The notes below the pieces were generated by a model. The model worked only from the letters and a program-made list of their open reading frames with translations, was not told where the DNA came from and did no database searches. DNA of 64,000 bases, taken from Oscillospiraceae bacterium. Its GTDB lineage: Bacteria > Bacillota > Clostridia > Oscillospirales > Ruminococcaceae. Numbering within the stretch: the stretch's first letter is position 1; every line of letters begins with the position of its first letter. The DNA is taken from assembly GCA_021199855.1 (NCBI GenBank), contig JAJQHD010000037.1, forward strand, positions 62,001 through 126,000, written 5' to 3'. Made by a program: the position numbers and the translations under genes. This document shows, one piece after another, positions 58,837 through 64,000 of this stretch.

Positions 58837-60264
58837 TCTGTCGAATGTGAATCTTGAAAACTCAGCCAGTGGCTCCGGACTGTCGGATTTAAACTCGAAG
58901 TAGACTGCGTGCTTGCCGATCATTCCTGTAGTCAAATCAGCGGTTGCTGTAGTGTCACCTGCTTTCAGGTTCATTGTAGCAACGATTCTGCCGTCGTGAG
59001 TGTCAAGGCGGACGTTGACGGTTACATCCTGCAAGGCTGTAAGTTCAACAGTAACTGTCTTCGGAGCATTAGTGCCGAACTGGAGGTATCTATAGCCTGC
59101 AACTGTGCCATTTGTGATATTCACAATTGGTGCGGAGATGTTGTCGTCATGCTCATAAACCGGCTTTATGTAAGCCTGAGCGCTTCCGCCACGGAGATGG
59201 CAGGCGTAGCCGGCTGAAATGAGTTTATAGGCGTCCAAGCCGTTTATGTGAGCGCCCTGGGAGGTCATCTCAACAGGCTTTGAAGATACCGGTTCGCCAT
59301 TTACATAAGTAATGTCACCGATGTAGATTTTGCCGTTCTTGTCCATTGCTACATCTACAGGTTCAATCATCGCCTGACAGGCGAATTCATCGGTTCCGGT
59401 GTGGCGGTGATAGAAGATGTACCACTTGCCGTTTATCTCGGCGATACTGCCGTGGTTGTTGCCCCAGCGATAGGTCATTTCTCCTGTTCCGTCGGGGTTG
59501 CGGAGAATCTCGCCACCGTTGAAGCTGATGTCTCCACCCATTTCATAACCTTCGAGCGGACTGTCACTATATTTGTATGACAGGAAGCCGTTATTCTCAC
59601 CATAGACGCCTAGTTCAGGAACAGGAGTAGAATATCTCTTTGAATAGATATAGACGTATTTGCCCATCACTTTTCTTGGCGATGAAGCCTCAAAGAAGGC
59701 GTCTACCGGGTTTACGTGACCATCGTCAACTTTTATCCAGGAAGCCATTGCGTGACCCATCGGGTGGGCGTGGAAGGTTCCATCCTTGATTGTAGCCATG
59801 TCGTCGTTGAGCTCACAGCAGTAGCAGGCGCAGAAGCCCCAATAAGCATATACCTTGCCGTCGTCATCTACAAGGATTCCGGGATCGAAGCCCAAATCTG
59901 TCTTGATTGGATTCGTAAACGGTCCGGCAGGGTTTTTGGAACTTGCGACCATAATTCTTGAGCCCTTGCACTCAGCGGCATAGAGATAGAATGTGTCCCC
60001 TTTCTGAACGACGTCGGGAGCATAGAGAATGCTTCCATCCGTTGACTCATAGCAAACACCATGACAAGTCCAGTTTGTCAGGTCATCGACAGGCGCACTC
60101 CATACGACCTGGTCTTTTCCGCAATACTCGGTTCTCATTGTATCGTGAGAGCCGTAAACATAGACGCGCTTTTCGCTGTTATACTCGAAAACTCTCGGTT
60201 CGCCGTCGGGAACATGCTCCCAAAGCGGCATATAGGGGTTTGCGCTCTTAATGTACTCTTTCAT
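58834..60264 (-). CDS. Glycoside hydrolase family 43 with C-terminal CBM6-like domain
   Basis: A 476-residue enzyme expected to release arabinose or xylose from hemicellulose oligomers. The five-bladed propeller domain (about 1-310) has NPYMPLWEHVPDGEPRVF (base Asp region), FDPGILVDDDGKVYAYWGF and FFEASSPRKVMGKYVYIYS (acid Glu). WGNNHGSIAEINGKWYIFYH supplies the His seen in GH43. The C-terminal about 140 residues (VAGYRYLQFGTNAPKTVTVE and on) look like a CBM6-type beta-sandwich. There is no signal peptide, so it is probably cytoplasmic. The start ATG 60264 has GGAGGATTATT; the longer frame runs through the leader hairpin. Confidence 0.87.
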   Translation of the reverse strand: MKEYIKSANPYMPLWEHVPDGEPRVFEYNSEKRVYVYGSHDTMRTEYCGKDQVVWSAPVDDLTNWTCHGVCYESTDGSILYAPDVVQKGDTFYLYAAECKGSRIMVASSKNPAGPFTNPIKTDLGFDPGILVDDDGKVYAYWGFCACYCCELNDDMATIKDGTFHAHPMGHAMASWIKVDDGHVNPVDAFFEASSPRKVMGKYVYIYSKRYSTPVPELGVYGENNGFLSYKYSDSPLEGYEMGGDISFNGGEILRNPDGTGEMTYRWGNNHGSIAEINGKWYIFYHRHTGTDEFACQAMIEPVDVAMDKNGKIYIGDITYVNGEPVSSKPVEMTSQGAHINGLDAYKLISAGYACHLRGGSAQAYIKPVYEHDDNISAPIVNITNGTVAGYRYLQFGTNAPKTVTVELTALQDVTVNVRLDTHDGRIVATMNLKAGDTTATADLTTGMIGKHAVYFEFKSDSPEPLAEFSRFTFDR

Positions 60265-60289
60265 AATAATCCTCCAAGTCTGAATTAGA

Positions 60290-60321
60290 GAAGCCTGCCG
60301 GTCAAAAGACAGGCAGGCTTC
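60290..60321 (-). promoter_or_regulatory. Leader hairpin of the GH43 gene
   Basis: GAAGCCTGCC / GGCAGGCTTC (60290-60299, 60312-60321), a 10-bp stem, lies between the GH43 promoter and its ribosome-binding site. No U-tract follows. It may also mark the 3' end of the P-type ATPase transcript. Confidence 0.5.
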
Positions 60322-60333
60322 CGACATAGTCTA

Positions 60334-60362
60334 ATTATAAGGTACTGCAAGGAAAATTGCAA
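60334..60362 (-). promoter_or_regulatory. Promoter of the GH43 gene
   Basis: TTGCAA (60357-60362), 17 nt, TATAAT (60334-60339) on the minus strand, directly after the P-type ATPase stop. Confidence 0.68.
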
Positions 60363-60364
60363 GC

Positions 60365-63004
60365 CTATTTTTCTCTTGCGAATTTGCGCTGGAAGAACTT
60401 CACTATCTCGACCATCGGAATGATTAGGAAACCAAGAGCTATGGCTATCAGGTACTCATTCCACTCAACGCTCTCGAACTCGAATGCGGCGGCGATTACG
60501 GGAATCTCACAAACCAAAGTAGTTGCAACGAGTGAAGCTACAGCAGCTAAGAGGAGAAGCTTGTTCTGAGATCCGAGCTTGAAGATACTGCCTCTCTGTG
60601 AGCGCATATTCAGGCTATGGAATATCTCAGCCATTGACATTGTCAGAAATGCCATTGTAGTGCCATCTGCGCTGTTTGCAATTGAGAATGTACCGGTTTC
60701 CATAAAGTCGCCGATGAAATAGGAAGCAAGAACAAGAAGTGTTACCAAAAATCCCTGATATCCGATATCGAAGCCCATACCATCAGCGAATATTCCGGCT
60801 TTAGCATCACGGGGTTTACGCTTCATGATGTCCGGTTCTGCCTTTTCTGTTCCCAAAGCGAGTGCCGGGAAGCAGTCGGTGACAAGGTTAATCCAGAGAA
60901 GGTGTACAGGCTTCAAGATTGTAAAGCCCATGAGGGTGGCGAAGAAGATGCTCAGTACCTCGCTCATATTTGAGCCCAAGAGGAACTGGATAGCCTTTCT
61001 TATGTTGTCGTAGATTCGTCTACCCTCTTCAACTGCATTGACGATAGTTGCGAAGTTGTCGTCTGCAAGAACCATGTCGGCGACATTCTTTGTTACGTCG
61101 GTGCCGGTTATTCCCATTCCGACGCCAATGTCTGCCGCCTTGATTGAAGGAGCGTCGTTTACTCCATCACCGGTCATAGCGGTTACATAGCCGGCATTTC
61201 TCCATGCATTGACTATTCTTGTCTTATGCTCCGGCTGAACACGGGCATAGACGCTTATATTCATGAATTCTTTTGCAAATGTTTCGTCATCCATCTCGTT
61301 GAGCTGAGCACCGGTTACTGCCTTATAGCCTTGGGTCATAATGCCGAGCTCATTTGCAATGGCAACGGCTGTATCGATATGGTCGCCGGTGATCATAATG
61401 GGTCTGATTCCGGCTTCTCGGCATTCTTCAATGGCATCCTTGACTTCCGGACGGACGGGGTCGATCATTCCGCAAAGACCGATAAAGCAGAGATCATGCT
61501 CGAGGTTTGAGCCGTCGCAGTCCGAAGGCATATCATCCCAGAATCTTTCTGCACAAGCAAGCACTCTTAAAGCCTTGTCAGCCATCGCCTTATTAGCGGC
61601 GAGGATTTCATTGATGCACTCTTCTGTCATCGGCAGACGCTCACCGTCTTTTAGATAGTAGGTACATCTATGTACAACTATATCGGGAGCACCCTTGGTG
61701 TACTGGATAAAGCCGTTTCCGGTCGAATGGACGGTTGACATCATCTTTCTCTGTGAGTCGAACGGTGCTTCGCCTTTACGCTCAAGTCTTGCTTTCAGAG
61801 TAGGCTTGTCCAAGCCGAGAGTGTTTGCCCAGGCGACAAGTGCGGCTTCTGTTGGTTCACCGGTTACGGTACCGTCCTCCATAAGCTCCGCATCACTGCA
61901 GAGTGCCATAGCAGTTGCTATAAGATTCTCATTATCGCCATAAGAATCGACGACGGTCATCTTGTTCTGGGTAAGTGTGCCGGTCTTATCTGAGCAGATT
62001 ATCTGGGCACAGCCAAGAGTTTCAACGGCGGTGAGTTTGCGGATTATGGCGTTACGCTTTGACATGTTGGTAACGCCTATTGAAAGGACAACCGTTACTA
62101 CAGCGGCAAGTCCTTCCGGAATAGCGGCAACTGCCAGCGAAACAGCAATCATGAATGAATCAAGAACCAGTTCGAAGTTCATACTTCCAGCTCTTAACAG
62201 CTGGACAGCGAAAACGATAACGCAGATTCCAAGAACCAGCCACGTGAGAACCTTAGAAAGCTGATTGAGCTTGATCTGAAGAGGAGTTTCGCCCTCTTCT
62301 GCATTCTGCAATGCATCGGCAATCTTGCCCATTTCGGTGTCCATGCCGGTTGCAGTTACGACTGCTGTGCCTCTGCCGTAGACGATGGTAGAGCCCATGT
62401 AGAGCATGTTCTTTCTGTCGCCTAAAAGTACATCCTTCTCGCCGTCTTTGAGGTTTATAATATCTATAAACTTATTGACAGGAACAGACTCACCCGTCAG
62501 CGCAGCTTCCTCAGCTTTAAGGCTGGCGCTTGACAGGATTCGCAGGTCGGCAGGTACAGCGTCTCCGGCTTCGAGTATTACAATATCTCCGACTACAAGC
62601 TCTTCGCTCCTGACAGTAGTAATCTTGCCATCACGCATGACTTTTGAAGTTGCGGCGGACATCTCCTGCAAGGCTTCAATTGCCTTTTCAGCTTTGCTTT
62701 CCTGGTAGACGCCTAAGACAGCGTTTACTATTACAACAAACAGGATGATAATAACATCGGCAAAGCTATCGTTCTCAACGACCGCCAGAATTCCACTGAC
62801 TAAAGCCGCAACCAGAAGAATTATAATCATCGGGTCGGCGAGCTCTTCTAAAAACCTTCTTATAAGGCTCTTGCCCTTTTTGGCGGCTAATACATTTTTG
62901 CCGTCACGTTCAAGACGTTTCCCGGCTTCTTCTGAGCTGAGACCATTTTCAGAAGAACCAAGTTCGTTTAGAACCGTTTCTTTTTCTTCACAATAATATC
63001 TCAC
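60365..63004 (-). CDS. P-type (type II, Ca2+-ATPase-like) cation-exporting ATPase
   Basis: An 879-residue ten-TM pump. It has TGES in the actuator domain, the phosphorylated Asp in CSDKTGTLTQNKM, KGAPD for nucleotide binding and MTGDGVNDAPS. The transport residues match SERCA-type pumps: TM4 AAIPEGLAA, TM5 LGSNMSEVLS (Asn and Glu), TM6 NLVTDCFPALALG (Asn, Thr, Asp) and TM8 SMAEIFHSLN (Glu), so two divalent-cation sites seem possible. The start is GTG 63004 after AAGGAG. It lies 19 nt after mntP in the same unit behind a Mn2+-type riboswitch, suggesting Mn2+ (with or instead of Ca2+) export. Confidence 0.9.
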   Translation of the reverse strand: MRYYCEEKETVLNELGSSENGLSSEEAGKRLERDGKNVLAAKKGKSLIRRFLEELADPMIIILLVAALVSGILAVVENDSFADVIIILFVVIVNAVLGVYQESKAEKAIEALQEMSAATSKVMRDGKITTVRSEELVVGDIVILEAGDAVPADLRILSSASLKAEEAALTGESVPVNKFIDIINLKDGEKDVLLGDRKNMLYMGSTIVYGRGTAVVTATGMDTEMGKIADALQNAEEGETPLQIKLNQLSKVLTWLVLGICVIVFAVQLLRAGSMNFELVLDSFMIAVSLAVAAIPEGLAAVVTVVLSIGVTNMSKRNAIIRKLTAVETLGCAQIICSDKTGTLTQNKMTVVDSYGDNENLIATAMALCSDAELMEDGTVTGEPTEAALVAWANTLGLDKPTLKARLERKGEAPFDSQRKMMSTVHSTGNGFIQYTKGAPDIVVHRCTYYLKDGERLPMTEECINEILAANKAMADKALRVLACAERFWDDMPSDCDGSNLEHDLCFIGLCGMIDPVRPEVKDAIEECREAGIRPIMITGDHIDTAVAIANELGIMTQGYKAVTGAQLNEMDDETFAKEFMNISVYARVQPEHKTRIVNAWRNAGYVTAMTGDGVNDAPSIKAADIGVGMGITGTDVTKNVADMVLADDNFATIVNAVEEGRRIYDNIRKAIQFLLGSNMSEVLSIFFATLMGFTILKPVHLLWINLVTDCFPALALGTEKAEPDIMKRKPRDAKAGIFADGMGFDIGYQGFLVTLLVLASYFIGDFMETGTFSIANSADGTTMAFLTMSMAEIFHSLNMRSQRGSIFKLGSQNKLLLLAAVASLVATTLVCEIPVIAAAFEFESVEWNEYLIAIALGFLIIPMVEIVKFFQRKFAREK

Positions 63005-63023
63005 AACAATTCTCCTTTAGTTT

Positions 63024-63611
63024 TTATCCGACAATACCGGTGATAAATATCTCAAGACCGATAGCTATCAGAATTACTCCACCTAAAATCTGTGCCTTGT
63101 TTGAAAGCTTGGTCCCGAATTTCTTTCCGATGATAAGTCCTGCGATGCAGATTACAAACGTGACTGCCGCAATTATCAGAGACGCCACAAGTGCCATCAG
63201 CCAATTGTAATCGGAAATGGTGAAACCAACTGAAAGTGCGTCTATTGATGTTGCAACGCCCTGAATCAGAAGTGCGACAATTCCTAGACCCATCCTTTCC
63301 TCTTCTGACTCACTCTTCTTTGTTCCTTCAGCAATCATTCTTCCTCCGATGAAGCCAAGAAGCAAGAGCGCAATCCACGGGATCAGCTTTTCAAACGTCG
63401 TGAAATACTGAACGATTGTATGTACACATATCCAGCCTATCATTGGCATCAGAGCCTGAAATCCGGCAAACACGCCTGCAATTTCACACATCTTGCCTTT
63501 ACCCATTTTTGGCTCATTAAGACCGTTTGCCATAGATACGGAGAAAGCATCCATAGCCAATCCGACTCCCAGCAAAGCACTATTGAAGAAGAACAAAAAG
63601 CTCCACTCCAT
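63024..63611 (-). CDS. mntP: Manganese efflux pump
   Basis: A 195-residue membrane exporter with six TM helices that lowers cytoplasmic Mn2+. The two internal-repeat motifs with membrane Asp are LLGVGLAMDAFSVSMANGL (about 13-31) and LIQGVATSIDALSVGFTISD (about 110-129), typical of MntP/YebN. The length is about 190. The start ATG 63611 (MEWSFLFFFNSALL) has GGAGGT ten nt upstream; the longer frame to 63764 runs through the riboswitch. First gene of mntP-P-type ATPase. Confidence 0.92.
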   Translation of the reverse strand: MEWSFLFFFNSALLGVGLAMDAFSVSMANGLNEPKMGKGKMCEIAGVFAGFQALMPMIGWICVHTIVQYFTTFEKLIPWIALLLLGFIGGRMIAEGTKKSESEEERMGLGIVALLIQGVATSIDALSVGFTISDYNWLMALVASLIIAAVTFVICIAGLIIGKKFGTKLSNKAQILGGVILIAIGLEIFITGIVG

Positions 63612-63640
63612 ATAACTATCTACCTCCGTTAATGTTGTAG

Positions 63641-63852
63641 CAAAAACCCAAGTACGACTGCCGAGCCGAACTTGGGTGTATAAATCAGATATACGACACT
63701 TGTACAGCTTTACAGTTATACATGAGTCTCGCAATTTAAAACAAGCCAGATGTAGCCGCTTCACGCCATCTAAATGCTAATACGCTACAATCAGGATGTT
63801 GACTTGCTACACAGAAAACTGCGCTTGCTACTCCCTCACGGGATATTCACTA
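63641..63852 (-). promoter_or_regulatory. yybP-ykoY (Mn2+) riboswitch candidate
   Basis: The mntP leader has the hallmark GGGAGTAGC (63827-63835) near its 5' end and GCGAGACTC (63724-63732) on the 3' side. A closing helix can form between CGTGAG (63835-63840) and CTCATG (63721-63726). The expression platform is a terminator, ACCCAAGT / ACTTGGGT (63646-63653, 63670-63677), with TTTTTG just before the mntP ribosome-binding site. Mn2+ binding should prevent termination. Confidence 0.8.
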
Positions 63853-63858
63853 GTTAAA

Positions 63859-63887
63859 ATTATATCACCTGAGGTTTACTCTGTCAA
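63859..63887 (-). promoter_or_regulatory. Promoter of the mntP-ATPase operon
   Basis: TTGACA (63882-63887), 17 nt, TATAAT (63859-63864) with extended TGA on the minus strand. Confidence 0.82.
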
Positions 63888-64000
63888 GCTTTTTTAAACA
63901 AGATTTTTGTGACTTTCGGCTCGAAAATGCTGTTTTTGGGACAAAGGAATATTTTTGTGAAGAAGTGCAAGCGCAGAAAAAGTCCCGTCTCACCACTATA
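63888..64000. other. Right-edge intergenic sequence
   Basis: Nothing I can support as a gene. One minus-strand frame is open from the window edge to about 63884, but its composition (many F, K, L) and lack of a start give no reason to call it. Confidence 0.3.

Noticed and set aside
63884..64000. Open minus-strand frame running in from the right edge
   Set aside because: A short A+T-rich frame ending in the mntP -35 box; no start visible and no coding character.
1..64000. CRISPR arrays, insertion sequences and rRNA genes
   Set aside because: No regularly spaced short repeats, transposase motifs or rRNA signature sequences were seen on either strand.

Overview
The window looks like a chromosomal segment of a strictly anaerobic, low-to-mid GC Gram-positive bacterium of the class Clostridia, probably of the Ruminococcaceae/Oscillospiraceae kind. 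The evidence is a class III (oxygen-sensitive) ribonucleotide reductase with a candidate NrdR site, a T-box leader on alaS, a candidate yybP-ykoY (Mn2+) riboswitch, a SpoIIM-like protein, frequent TTG/GTG starts, strong Shine-Dalgarno sequences, TTGACA-17-TATAAT promoters, and cytoplasmic GH43/CE1-type enzymes typical of plant-fibre users. I see no insertion sequence, phage, integrase or CRISPR array.

Region 1 (1-20.0 kb, minus strand) is the most unusual part. Six paralogous FtsX/MacB-type ABC permeases of about 825-900 residues lie in tandem, with no ABC ATPase gene visible. They form three transcription units, each with a well-formed promoter: two permeases from 19.96 kb, three from 14.6 kb (the middle one frameshifted), and one from 3.2 kb followed by a receiver-like protein that lacks the phospho-acceptor Asp. 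The glycolytic operon pgk-tpiA-gpmI, with its own promoter and terminator, sits inside the array.

Region 2 (20-24.3 kb): pdxY-trmL, a previously unlisted 59-codon gene on the plus strand, and a three-gene membrane operon (TPR-like protein, SpoIIM-like protein, DUF624/YesL-like protein).

Region 3 (24.3-31 kb): a MarR regulator with a heterodimeric multidrug ABC exporter (plus strand), tRNA-Ser(GCU), and a MATE transporter divergent from a YfcE phosphodiesterase. The last two share a dyad-symmetric bidirectional promoter.

Region 4 (31-36 kb): a four-gene operon, with translationally coupled junctions at both ends, of two PlsC-like acyltransferases and two GT8 glycosyltransferases (probably surface glycolipid or glycan), a CE1-like esterase and two tRNA-Gln genes.

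Region 5 (36-45 kb): T-box-controlled alaS with a HIT protein and a phosphoribosyltransferase, a HAD phosphatase, a second MarR/heterodimeric ABC exporter locus (the MarR gene is frameshifted, but its palindromic operator is intact), and tRNA-Val(GAC).

Region 6 (45-55 kb): an alpha/beta hydrolase and a small conserved protein, then a long nucleotide-metabolism run, nrdD-nrdG-(oligopeptide-binding-like lipoprotein)-deoC-deoD-deoB-cdd-pdp. It joins anaerobic dNTP synthesis to nucleoside salvage and catabolism behind one visible promoter with candidate NrdR boxes.

Region 7 (55-64 kb): a DUF4358-like lipoprotein with an SGNH hydrolase, asnB, a GH43 glycosidase, and mntP plus a Ca2+-type P-ATPase behind a candidate Mn2+ riboswitch, suggesting a manganese/calcium efflux operon.

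Start codons were chosen from Shine-Dalgarno position and family N-termini. All family assignments rest on motifs read by eye, not on database searches.
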